Source: an uncultured Lachnospiraceae bacterium
GTDB lineage: Bacteria > Bacillota > Clostridia > Lachnospirales > Lachnospiraceae
Direction: 5' to 3'
NCBI GenBank assembly: GCA_910586645.1
Contig: CAJUIS010000006.1
Coordinates: 34,961-98,960, forward strand
DNA length: 64,000 nucleotides
Below are positions 44,842-52,448 of the stretch, in pieces; position 1 is the first letter of the stretch, and every line of letters starts with the position of its first letter. The notes under the pieces were generated by a model. The model was not told the origin of the DNA and did not search any database. It saw nothing but the letters and a program-made list of their open reading frames with translations. The position numbers were made by a program, and so were the translations under genes.

Positions 44842-46257
44842 ATGAAAGTAAATCACAATATGTCAGCAGTTGTTACAAATGCGCAGTTGTTAAAGACAGA
44901 AGGCGGACTTGCGGCTTCTATGGAACGGTTGTCTTCAGGGCTTAAAATTAACCATGCGAAGGACGATCCTTCGGGAATTGCGATTTCAAATAAGATGCAG
45001 GCGCAGATTGACGGCCTGACAAAGGCATCGGAGGGAGCGTCGAACGGGATCAGCGTACTGCAGATTGCAGATTCTGCATTGGGTGAAATTACGAGTATGC
45101 TGCAGCGTATGCGGGAGTTGTCCGTGCAGGCCGCTACAGATACGAATCAGTTGGAAGAGCGCTCGGCAATCCAAAGGGAGATTGAATCTCTGGCAGAAGA
45201 AGTTGACCGTATTTCCAGAGATACGGAATATAATACGAAAAAATTGCTGGATGGGTCTTCCGATACCCGCGTTTATGCCGACGGAGCTACGAGAATCACC
45301 GTTTCCGATCAGGTGCTGACAGGAAAATATGAGCTTACGATTACATCTGCAGCTACGCAGACGTCCGTATTAAGCCAGACCCAGAACGGAGCGGTTCCGG
45401 AGGGGATTGTTGAGATAAACGGCGTGGAGATTCCGATCTTCCAGGGAGAGGATATGGACAGTGTTTTTGAAAAATTACGGCAGGGAGCGGAACTGGCGGA
45501 CGTCAGTCTTTTTGTGACGGATGGAACCAAAGCGGCATATCCGGATACAAACGTTTACACAGAGCTGGATAAGACGTTTGAATACGGGGATCAGATTGCA
45601 TTTGTTTCCAATCAGTACGGTTATCACTCAACCGTTGAAATTACCTGCAGCAATCCTGCATTGGAGCAGTTTTTAGGGCTTGGCGCAAAGCCTGTGGATG
45701 GAAAAGACGCAGTCGTTTCTGCAAATTTGAATTCTTCTTTTCAGACGCCGACGATTACGATGGATGGGAACAAAGTCCATATTACAGATAAGGGCGGCTT
45801 TGAAATGAATTTTATGCTGGAGGCCGGAAAGACCGGGAATCTCTCCTTAGACGTGACGGATATCGGCAGGATGACCCTGCAGATTGGCGCAAATGCGTAT
45901 CAGACGATGCAGGTGCGGATTCCGGAGGTTTCAGCAGAGACGCTTTATCTGGATGAAATCGACGTAAGAAAGGTAAACGGCGGCGGCAAAGCGATTATCA
46001 CATTGGATGAAGCGATTGCAAAGGCATCTTCTGTGCGTTCCGGCATCGGTGCGTATCAGAACCGTCTGGAACATGCAGTGGACAGTCTTGATGCGGCCAA
46101 TGAAGATATGACAAGAGCGATTTCCCGTATTGGAGATACGGATATGGCAAAGGAAATGTCTGAATATACAAAATATACAGTATTACAGCAGGCGGGGACT
46201 TCCGTGCTGGCACAGGCAAACGATATGCCGCAGACTGTGCTCCAGCTTCTGCAGTAA
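44842..46257 (+). CDS. fliC: Flagellin
   Basis: 471 residues. The N-terminal D0/D1 region is classic (MKVNHNMSAVVTNAQL, LSSGLKINHAKDDPSGIAIS, MLQRMRELSVQAATDTN) and so is the C-terminal helix (NRLEHAVDSLDAANEDMTRA, EMSEYTKYTVLQQAGTSVLA). The central 200 residues form a variable, beta-rich domain. Secreted through the flagellar export apparatus and polymerised into the filament. Compared with common flagellins, the very C-terminus (NDMPQTVLQLLQ) and general look fit; FlgL is less likely because of length and the adjacent FliS. Expressed from a sigma-D promoter. Confidence 0.94.
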   Translation: MKVNHNMSAVVTNAQLLKTEGGLAASMERLSSGLKINHAKDDPSGIAISNKMQAQIDGLTKASEGASNGISVLQIADSALGEITSMLQRMRELSVQAATDTNQLEERSAIQREIESLAEEVDRISRDTEYNTKKLLDGSSDTRVYADGATRITVSDQVLTGKYELTITSAATQTSVLSQTQNGAVPEGIVEINGVEIPIFQGEDMDSVFEKLRQGAELADVSLFVTDGTKAAYPDTNVYTELDKTFEYGDQIAFVSNQYGYHSTVEITCSNPALEQFLGLGAKPVDGKDAVVSANLNSSFQTPTITMDGNKVHITDKGGFEMNFMLEAGKTGNLSLDVTDIGRMTLQIGANAYQTMQVRIPEVSAETLYLDEIDVRKVNGGGKAIITLDEAIAKASSVRSGIGAYQNRLEHAVDSLDAANEDMTRAISRIGDTDMAKEMSEYTKYTVLQQAGTSVLAQANDMPQTVLQLLQ

Positions 46258-46268
46258 GGGGCAGACGT

Positions 46269-46742
46269 ATGAAACAGGAGCAGATCAGGGATTTTACCAG
46301 AAGAATCAGCCAGAGCAACCGGAGTGAGCTTGTCGTCGTTATTTATGACATTATATTTGCGTATATAAAAGATGCGAAGGAAGGGCTTTTGGCCGGGGAT
46401 TATGAGAGTTTCCGCACGGCGCTTGCAAAGGCTCAGAAAGGCGTGGAAGAGCTGGTGCAGTCGCTTGATTTTCGTTATGAAATTTCAGGGAATTTATATT
46501 CGCTGTATATATTTGCAAAAGAAGCGATGGCGAAAGCCGTTATCAAAAAGGATTTAGAGGAGCTTGCGGGCGCCGAGGCGGTTCTTATGAACCTGTATGA
46601 AGCTTTTTTGGAAGCTGCAAAACAGGATCATTCGAACCCCCTGATGCAGAATACGCAGCAGGTGTATGCCGGCATCACCTATGGCAGAAACAATTTAACC
46701 GAAACATTTCAGGAACCAGCTTCCAGAGGATTCTTCGCGTAA
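46269..46742 (+). CDS. fliS: Flagellar export chaperone FliS
   Basis: 157 residues, a helical bundle. Family pattern: DFTRRISQSNRSELVVVIYDII near the N-terminus (tyrosine- and asparagine-lined flagellin-binding groove), then AQKGVEELVQSLDFRYEISGNLYSLYIFA. FliS binds the C-terminal helix of flagellin and keeps it unfolded for export; the gene starts 12 bases after the flagellin stop. Slightly longer than the usual 130 residues owing to a C-terminal extension (NNLTETFQEPASRGFFA) that overlaps the convergent DUF2508 gene. Confidence 0.92.
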   Translation: MKQEQIRDFTRRISQSNRSELVVVIYDIIFAYIKDAKEGLLAGDYESFRTALAKAQKGVEELVQSLDFRYEISGNLYSLYIFAKEAMAKAVIKKDLEELAGAEAVLMNLYEAFLEAAKQDHSNPLMQNTQQVYAGITYGRNNLTETFQEPASRGFFA

Positions 46743-46957
46743 GAATCCTCTATTTGCTTTACGCGGCCAAGAAGAAACTTATAACGCATCTGTACCGACT
46801 GCACTTCATAGATGTAACAGTCAATCAAGTCCGGTTCAACGGCATTGGAGAGATTCGTATAGGCAGAATCCAAATCATGTTTGGTACGATCAAGATCCTC
46901 CAGCAGCAGTTCATAGCGTTTGTCGCCGAAGACGCTGTTTTTAAGAATCCGGTTCAT
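46709..46957 (-). CDS. DUF2508 (YaaL-like) family protein
   Basis: 82 residues, all helical, highly charged (YELLLEDLDRTKHDLDSAYTNL, DLIDCYIYEVQSVQMRYKFLL). This is the small family typified by YaaL of Bacillus, normally found as recR-yaaL-bofA. Here it faces away from bofA (47143) and no recR is present, so the block is a rearranged remnant. Function unknown. The 3' end overlaps fliS by 34 bases in antisense. Confidence 0.85.
   Translation of the reverse strand: MNRILKNSVFGDKRYELLLEDLDRTKHDLDSAYTNLSNAVEPDLIDCYIYEVQSVQMRYKFLLGRVKQIEDSYAKNPLEAGS
46725..46751. terminator. Hairpin within the overlapping 3' ends of fliS and the DUF2508 gene
   Basis: A perfect 11-bp stem (AGAGGATTCTT / AAGAATCCTCT) with a CGCGT loop spans the fliS stop codon and lies inside the coding end of the convergent gene. 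No long T run follows, so it is a weak terminator or RNA-stabilising hairpin. Confidence 0.55.
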
Positions 46958-47142
46958 AACATTCCCCCGCTTTCAATTTATAACTAAACAGTTACTTCTT
47001 ACATAAATTATAGTCAGAAACGCCTCAGAGTATACAAAAAAACAGGAATATTTATGAAAAATTCCAGTGCGGAAAGCAAAGTGGCATAAACGGAAACAGA
47101 GCACATATATTATATTAAAATAAGACAGGGACAGGATTGTTT

Positions 47143-47415
47143 ATGGATACAAAAACAGGTATGCTGATTCTGGCAGGCATCTGCATTTTGGCTCTTGGCA
47201 TTGGGGTTTTAAGGAGAAAAGCGGAAATCATTTTGAATTTTCTGGTTCGGACGGTATTAGGGGTAATCGGAATTTATATTATGAATATGGCGCTTGCCGC
47301 GCTTGGGGTGGAAGCTGCAGCGGGGATAAACCCGGTTAGTGTTTTGGCGGTCGGAAGCCTTGGTACAGGCGGGTTTGCGCTGCTCTATGGAATCCTTTTT
47401 TACAATATGTTGTGA
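47143..47415 (+). CDS. bofA: BofA-family pro-sigma-K processing regulator-like membrane protein
   Basis: 90 residues, two or three membrane helices (LILAGICILALGIGVLR, NFLVRTVLGVIGIYIMN) with the conserved GINPVSVLAVGSLGTGG loop typical of BofA. In spore formers BofA restrains the SpoIVFB protease that activates sigma-K. The ATG at 47143 is preferred over the TTG at 47137, because AGG lies at better distance. Its presence hints at sporulation ability or ancestry; no other sporulation gene is visible here. Confidence 0.85.
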   Translation: MDTKTGMLILAGICILALGIGVLRRKAEIILNFLVRTVLGVIGIYIMNMALAALGVEAAAGINPVSVLAVGSLGTGGFALLYGILFYNML

Positions 47416-47426
47416 AAATTTCACAA
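47410..47426. promoter_or_regulatory. Palindrome TTGTGAAAATTTCACAA ahead of the Tad promoter
   Basis: A perfect 17-bp inverted repeat with a one-base centre, overlapping the bofA stop and lying 25 bases upstream of the Tad -35 box. It resembles Rex (TTGTGAA-N4-TTCACAA) and FNR/CRP-type sites but is one base short of either spacing. A one-base loop rules out a stable hairpin, so an operator is the more likely reading. Confidence 0.45.
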
Positions 47427-47451
47427 AATTGAAAAACTTGTCAGAAACCTA

Positions 47452-47480
47452 TAGACAAAAAGAAAAACTGCATTTATAAT
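47452..47480 (+). promoter_or_regulatory. Promoter of the Tad pilus locus
   Basis: TAGACA, 17 bases, TATAAT: perfect -10, five of six in the -35, ideal spacing. Transcription would begin around 47487, 24 bases ahead of the proposed ATT start of the first gene. Confidence 0.8.
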
Positions 47481-47510
47481 GCAAAACAGAAAACAGATGT
47501 GAGGTGATGA

Positions 47511-48029
47511 ATTGGAAGCATAAAATACACGCTGCTGTTTTGTCTGCTGATTTTTGCAGCGGCGCAGGACATTGGGTCTGGGAAGATTTCGAACAGACTC
47601 ATTGCCGCGGGACTTTTTACAGGGATCCTGTTTCAGATGTTTGGGTATGGGTTCCGGGGCGTATATTATTTTCTGGGGAATATTTCAATCCCTATCATTC
47701 TTTTATATCTTTTATTTCAAATGCGTGTCCTTGGGGCAGGCGACATCAAATTATTTTCCATGATAGGAAGCATACTTACAACAGAAGAATTGTTCAGATG
47801 TATGGCGTACAGTTTTGCTGCAGCGGGCGCCGGAGCGGCGTTTTTTCTTTTGGCGGATAAAAACCGGTGGCAGAAGCTGCGGTATGCGGGAGGATATCTA
47901 CTGGATATTCTTAAGACGGGAAAGATAGAATCTTACCGGCCCCCGTATGAAAAAGAAAGCGTTTTGTTTGCATTTTCTGTTCCGGTTCTTTTTGGAACGG
48001 CTGTGGCTTTGCGCCTGGTAAGATGCTGA
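47511..48029 (+). CDS. tadV: Prepilin peptidase of the Tad locus (TadV/CpaA-like, A24 family), apparent ATT start
   Basis: 172 residues if started at ATT 47511. The whole N-terminus is needed: KYTLLFCLLIFAAAQDIGSGKISNRLI carries the first catalytic Asp of A24 peptidases and the second is in VLGAGDIKLFSMIG. The only ATG in frame is downstream at 47637 and would delete the first Asp. In this frame two stop codons (47505-47510) lie directly before the ATT. GAGGTGAT (47501-47508) pairs well with 16S rRNA and is ideally spaced for the ATT. The alternative is a frameshift at AAAA (47522-47525), which would give an ATG start at 47507. It cleaves prepilin leader peptides at the membrane. Confidence 0.75.
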   Translation: MGSIKYTLLFCLLIFAAAQDIGSGKISNRLIAAGLFTGILFQMFGYGFRGVYYFLGNISIPIILLYLLFQMRVLGAGDIKLFSMIGSILTTEELFRCMAYSFAAAGAGAAFFLLADKNRWQKLRYAGGYLLDILKTGKIESYRPPYEKESVLFAFSVPVLFGTAVALRLVRC

Positions 48030-48046
48030 GAAACGGAGGCGGATGA

Positions 48047-49060
48047 TTGATACAGTTAAATATTGCATTTTTAGACAAGGAAGAGGCATACCTGGAGCAG
48101 TTAAAAGGTTATCTTATCCACAAAAACGAGGCGTTTTTCAGGATATGGACGTTTCAAAACGGAGCGGCGTTTTTAGAGGAATGGCAGGAACATACGGCGT
48201 TTGACGCTGTTGTAATGACGGAAGACTTTTGGGAGGAATTGGAAGGATACGTTTTGGGCGCAAAAAAAATTTTGCTTTGCGAAGGCGGACGGAGAAAATC
48301 CTTAAATGCAGAATTTCATGTGGCAAAATACCAGTCCGCAGAAAAACTTTTCTGTCAGATTTCTGCAGCGCTCTGGCAGGATGAAAAAGAACAGGATTAT
48401 CTTCCGGAACATACAGCGGAGCTGATAGGCGTGTACTCCCCGGTACACCATGAAAGCCAGATGCTGTTTAGCATGACGATGGCGCAGATTCTGGGAGAAA
48501 ATCAGACGGTGCTGTATGTAAATCTGATGGAGCACAGCGGATTCTGCTATTTGACAAATGAAAAGGCGTCTGAAGATATCGGAGATTTGGTCTATGGGAT
48601 GATGCAGAAAGAAAACGATTTTACAGCAGGGCTGCACAGGGTCAGAAAGAAGTATAAAAATTTTGATTATATTCCTCCTGTAGCCAATCCGGAGCATTTG
48701 TCGGAAATTTCAAAGGCGCTTTTCGAGAAGCTGTTGATCGCACTGAAAAGCCAAAGCGGGTACGACGTCGTAATGGTGGATTTTGGCATGGTATTTTTGG
48801 GATTTGCAGAAATGCTGCCTGTGTTCGGAAGTTTTTACTGTCTTGGAAAAGAAGGGCTGGTAAACAGGAAGCGGATGGAAGAATTTTTGGAATATCTCGG
48901 AAAGGAAGGCGAGTATGTGACACAGCATATGAGCCGGCTGCTTCTGCCGGAGCCGGCGGTGTTTACAGCGGAAAAAGGCGTAATGGAAAGCAGCCTGTAC
49001 GGCGGAATGGGAGACTATATCCGTGGATGCCTGTATGGAGGGGCGGAAGTTGGACGATAG
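48047..49060 (+). CDS. tadZ: TadZ/CpaE-like pilus localisation protein without Walker A
   Basis: 337 residues, starting at TTG 48047 with GGAGG seven bases upstream. An N-terminal receiver-like half (about 1-110, NIAFLDKEEAYLEQLKGYL) and a MinD-like P-loop fold half (about 125-335). At the Walker A site the sequence reads GVYSPVHHESQMLF, lacking the GKT/S and deviant lysine, so ATP binding is unlikely. VVMVDFGMVFLGF stands where the Walker B aspartate lies. TadZ proteins recruit the Tad machinery to a cell pole. Fits between the peptidase and the TadA ATPase, with 18 and -11 base spacings. Confidence 0.82.
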   Translation: MIQLNIAFLDKEEAYLEQLKGYLIHKNEAFFRIWTFQNGAAFLEEWQEHTAFDAVVMTEDFWEELEGYVLGAKKILLCEGGRRKSLNAEFHVAKYQSAEKLFCQISAALWQDEKEQDYLPEHTAELIGVYSPVHHESQMLFSMTMAQILGENQTVLYVNLMEHSGFCYLTNEKASEDIGDLVYGMMQKENDFTAGLHRVRKKYKNFDYIPPVANPEHLSEISKALFEKLLIALKSQSGYDVVMVDFGMVFLGFAEMLPVFGSFYCLGKEGLVNRKRMEEFLEYLGKEGEYVTQHMSRLLLPEPAVFTAEKGVMESSLYGGMGDYIRGCLYGGAEVGR

Positions 49061-50261
49061 AAAACTGTATTTTGAAATAAAAGAAGCGGCGCTCAGGAAT
49101 CTGGATAACAGCAGGGAACTTTCCAACCGGGAATTAAAAGAGCATATTGATGAGGAGCTTTTAAAAAGGGATAAGACAGAGCTTTTGTCTTTTCAGAAAC
49201 GAAAGCAGTATGCGGAAAGTTTATTTGCCGTTTTTCGCAGATTTGGGGTTATACAGGAGCTGATTGAAGACGAGGATGTGACGGAAATTTTAGTCAACGG
49301 GCCGGCGCGGATATTTTATGAGAAAGAAGGAGAGCTGCAGTTGTTTTCAAAGACATTTTCCGGGGAAGAGGAACTTTCGGATTTGATTCAGACAATTTGT
49401 GCGGGAGGGAACCGGATGGTAAATGAAGCGTCTCCTATTGTAGATACAAGGCTGCCGGACGGTTCCCGCGTCAATATCGTTTTACATCCTGTTTCGCTTG
49501 ACGGAGCGTCTGTGTCAATTCGTAAATTTTCAAAAAAGCCCATGAATATGGAAAGATTGATGGCATTTGGCTCTATCTCTGAAGAAATTGTATTTTTTCT
49601 GGAAAAGCTGGTCAAAGCCGGGTACAACATTTTTGTGTCAGGAGGGACAGGAAGCGGGAAAACGACGTTTTTAAACGCTCTATCGGAATTTATACCAAAA
49701 GATGAGCGTGTGATTACGATTGAAGATTCGGCGGAGCTTCAGTTAAACGGAATCAGCAATCTGGTAAGGCTTGAGACAAGGACGGCGGGATTTGAAGGCG
49801 TGGAGGAAATCGGCATTCGCACTCTGATAAAAACGGCGCTTCGTATGCGTCCGAGCCGCCTGATCGTCGGCGAGTGCAGAGGGGCGGAAGCGGTGGATCT
49901 TTTGAGTGCAAATAATACGGGTCATTCCGGAAGTCTTGGAACCGGACATGCAAACAGCACGTATGACATGATAAGCCGTCTTGAGACGATGGCACTGATG
50001 GGCATGGAGATTCCGGTATCTGCGATACGGGGACAGATTGCTTCCGGCATTGATATATTTATTCATCTTGGCAGGCTGCGTGATAAAAGCAGGAAGGTGC
50101 TTGAAATTGCAGAATTAAAAGGCATTTTTGCCGGAGAGATCCGTTTAAATGTGCTGTACCGGTTTTGCGAAACCGGAGAAAAAGAAGGGAAGATTCAGGG
50201 GAAATGGGAAAAAACAGGAGAGCTTTTTCACAGAGAAAAATGGGAGGCGGCAGGTTTTTAA
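49050..50261 (+). CDS. tadA: TadA/CpaF-type secretion ATPase
   Basis: 403 residues from TTG at 49050, placed by GGAGGGG (49037-49043); the gene overlaps tadZ by 11 bases. The N-terminal helical domain is followed by a RecA-type ATPase with Walker A SGGTGSGKTTF (about 196-206), Asp box VITIEDSAELQL, Walker B RLIVGECRGAEAVDLL and His box GHSGSLGTGHANS. A hexameric cytoplasmic motor that powers Flp pilus assembly. Confidence 0.95.
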   Translation: MDDRKLYFEIKEAALRNLDNSRELSNRELKEHIDEELLKRDKTELLSFQKRKQYAESLFAVFRRFGVIQELIEDEDVTEILVNGPARIFYEKEGELQLFSKTFSGEEELSDLIQTICAGGNRMVNEASPIVDTRLPDGSRVNIVLHPVSLDGASVSIRKFSKKPMNMERLMAFGSISEEIVFFLEKLVKAGYNIFVSGGTGSGKTTFLNALSEFIPKDERVITIEDSAELQLNGISNLVRLETRTAGFEGVEEIGIRTLIKTALRMRPSRLIVGECRGAEAVDLLSANNTGHSGSLGTGHANSTYDMISRLETMALMGMEIPVSAIRGQIASGIDIFIHLGRLRDKSRKVLEIAELKGIFAGEIRLNVLYRFCETGEKEGKIQGKWEKTGELFHREKWEAAGF

Positions 50262-50974
50262 CGTTTTTTCATATGCTGCCCGCAGCGGGGATTTCGATTG
50301 TGGGCAGCGGGCTGGCCGCATTTCTGTTTTATGATTCTGTCTTTGGAATGTTCAGCCTGCCGGCTGTATTTGGATTTACCAGAAAGGTTTTGCGGGAATC
50401 AGAAAGGAAAAAAAGAAGAAAACGGCTGAATCTGGAATTTAAAGATTATATGTATGCCGTCAGCGGCGCCCTAGCAGCGGGAAATTCCATAGAGCGGGCA
50501 TTTCTTGCGGGTTTAAAGGATGTGCGTCAGTTATATGGAGAGGAATCCGTTCTTGCGGCCCGGCTTTCTGTAATGGAACAGAGGCTTTTTGTACAGGAGC
50601 CGATTGAACATATACTGCGTGATTTTGCGCAGGAAAGCGAAAGCGAGGATATTGAAAATTTTGCGGAAATTTTCTGCTATGCAAAAAGAGGGGGCGGAGA
50701 TTTCATTCATATCATTGAAGTTTCTGTGGAAAGAATCTGTGACAAGATAGAAGTCGAAGAAGAAATACATACGGTAATGGCGGAAAAGGCAATCGAACAG
50801 AAAGTGATGTGTGCAGTTCCGCTTGGAATACTGCTGTTTTTTAAAGTGACGTCCCCTGAATTTATTGGGAAGCTGTATGGAAATCTGCCTGGGGCTTTAT
50901 TTATGACAATGGCGCTTGCGCTGTATGGCACGGCATTTTTTCTGGGAATGAAGATTATGGAAGTTGAGGTGTGA
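50204..50974 (+). CDS. tadB: TadB-like inner-membrane platform protein (T2SSF domain)
   Basis: 256 residues from the ATG at 50204, with AGGGG only two bases away. This start is uncertain; the next ATG (50240) also precedes the first membrane helix. Two N-terminal membrane segments (MLPAAGISIVGSGLAAFLFY, then MFSLPAVFG), a cytoplasmic type II secretion F domain (about 100-215, YMYAVSGALAAGNSIERAFL, EIFCYAKRGGGDFIHIIE) and two C-terminal helices. Forms the membrane platform with TadC. It overlaps the tadA 3' end. Confidence 0.85.
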   Translation: MGKNRRAFSQRKMGGGRFLTFFHMLPAAGISIVGSGLAAFLFYDSVFGMFSLPAVFGFTRKVLRESERKKRRKRLNLEFKDYMYAVSGALAAGNSIERAFLAGLKDVRQLYGEESVLAARLSVMEQRLFVQEPIEHILRDFAQESESEDIENFAEIFCYAKRGGGDFIHIIEVSVERICDKIEVEEEIHTVMAEKAIEQKVMCAVPLGILLFFKVTSPEFIGKLYGNLPGALFMTMALALYGTAFFLGMKIMEVEV

Positions 50975-50976
50975 GT

Positions 50977-52257
50977 ATGGTTTTATGCGGTGTGGTATGC
51001 GCAGGGCTGGCGGCTGGAATGGCCGTAATGCGTAAAAAAGCTGTCTGGCAGAAAATACGAAGCCCCTGCATGGTTTTGTTTGTCTTTGGCGTTTTGGGAT
51101 TTCTGGCGGCTGTTTCGGAAGAAACCAGAGAAAACGGGTTTGAAAATGGGCTGATTGCAAGAAAAGAACCTGGTGAAGGAGAATTGGAAACGGAAGCAAA
51201 TGTTTATTTTGAGGAAAAAGACGTCCAATATCCGGTTACAGTTACCATAGAGGAACGCAGATACCGAAAAGCAGAGGAAGAAAAGCTGCTTTCTGGGGCG
51301 GTAAAAGAAATGAAAGAGACGTTTTGCGGAAAAAATGACTCATTGGAAAAAATTATTTTAAATCCGGTTGTTTCGGACTGTTATCAGGATGGAGCGGTTA
51401 CGGCGGAATGGACGTTTTCAGAAACGGATGTGATTACGCCTGACGGAGAAATCCGTCCGGAAGCGCTGAAAACGGGACGGCAGAAAGTAGAAGCGCTTGT
51501 TTCGTTAAAGTGCGGAAGCAGTGAAATGTTTTATGAATTTGCATTTTGGATTTCGCCTCAGAAGAAGAGTAAACAGGAAGAGATTCTTTTCAAGCTAAAA
51601 GAGCAGATTGCCGCCCAGGAGACGACAGAAAAATATGTCAGGCTTCCGGATGAAGTGGACGGGCGGAAAATAGAGTGGAGAGAACCGGCGTCCGGGCAGT
51701 CTTTTGAGATTCTGGGACTTGGAGCGCTGGCTGCGTTTGCCGCTTTTTATGCGGCGGGAGAACAGAAGAAGAAACAGGAGCGAAAAAGAAAACAAAAATT
51801 GCTGTTGGCTTATCCGGAATTTGTCAGCAAGCTGTCGCTGCTCTTAGGAGCGGGGATGAGCATATCCGGAGCTCTTCGGAAGATGAACGATATGTATCAG
51901 AGGAAAAAGAGAAACGGAAAAGAAGAGGAGGCATATGAGGAGCTGTACCGTATGGTTTGCGAAATGGACAATGGAAGAGGAGAGATAAAGGCTTATCAGG
52001 AATTTTCAGAAAGATGCGATGTCCAGCCATACCGTAAGCTGGTTGCGCTGCTGATTGCGGGACAGAGAGTCGGAAGCCGCAGGCTGATGGAACGGCTGAA
52101 TGAAGAGGCGGACAGAGTGTTTGCGGAGCGGAAGAATGCGGCGCGCAGGCTTGGGGAAGAAGCCGGGACAAAGATGCTTCTGCCAATGATGATGATGCTT
52201 ATAATTGTGATGGGAATCGTAATGGCGCCGGCATTTTTATCCATTTATCAAAAATAA
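50977..52257 (+). CDS. tadC: TadC-like inner-membrane platform protein
   Basis: 426 residues from the ATG at 50977, with GAGGTG seven bases upstream. It has a longer N-terminal part than usual: membrane helices at about 5-20 and 30-46, then a soluble domain of about 180 residues before the third helix (LGALAAFAAFYAAG), and the conserved T2SSF half (about 265-380, LSLLLGAGMSISGALRKM, then VALLIAGQRVGSRRLM) with a C-terminal helix (LLPMMMMLIIVMGIVMAPAFL). The inserted N-terminal domain is not recognised. Confidence 0.85.
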   Translation: MVLCGVVCAGLAAGMAVMRKKAVWQKIRSPCMVLFVFGVLGFLAAVSEETRENGFENGLIARKEPGEGELETEANVYFEEKDVQYPVTVTIEERRYRKAEEEKLLSGAVKEMKETFCGKNDSLEKIILNPVVSDCYQDGAVTAEWTFSETDVITPDGEIRPEALKTGRQKVEALVSLKCGSSEMFYEFAFWISPQKKSKQEEILFKLKEQIAAQETTEKYVRLPDEVDGRKIEWREPASGQSFEILGLGALAAFAAFYAAGEQKKKQERKRKQKLLLAYPEFVSKLSLLLGAGMSISGALRKMNDMYQRKKRNGKEEEAYEELYRMVCEMDNGRGEIKAYQEFSERCDVQPYRKLVALLIAGQRVGSRRLMERLNEEADRVFAERKNAARRLGEEAGTKMLLPMMMMLIIVMGIVMAPAFLSIYQK

Positions 52258-52277
52258 AAGGAATCGGAGGGAAGAAA

Positions 52278-52448
52278 ATGAGGACATGGAAGGAATTTTT
52301 AAAAGAAGAAGATGCAAACGGAGTTGTGGAAGTAATATTGATTTTAGTGGTTTTAATCGGAGTGGTTGTGATTTTTCGAAAACAGCTTCAGTCTTTGGTC
52401 AAAGATCTGATGCAGTCTGTGGAGAAAAAGGCAAAAGCCGTGGAGTAG
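52278..52448 (+). CDS. flp: Flp-family type IVb pilin (major pilin candidate)
   Basis: 56 residues, below common size cut-offs. A short charged leader (MRTWKEFLKEEDANG) precedes the hydrophobic pilin helix (VVEVILILVVLIGVVVIF) with the glutamate typical of type IVb pilins, then a positively charged helical tail ending AKAVE. RBS GGAGGG seven bases upstream of the ATG. It would be processed by the prepilin peptidases of the locus and form the pilus fibre. The next gene overlaps it in another frame. Confidence 0.88.
   Translation: MRTWKEFLKEEDANGVVEVILILVVLIGVVVIFRKQLQSLVKDLMQSVEKKAKAVE

Noticed and set aside
47410..47426. A definite Rex or CRP operator
   Set aside because: The spacing is one base short of both consensus sites, so it is only listed as a possible regulatory palindrome.
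47504..47860. An ATG/GTG-started frame at the Tad promoter (118 residues)
   Set aside because: Its protein is not pilus-like; the neighbouring frame contains both catalytic aspartates of the peptidase.
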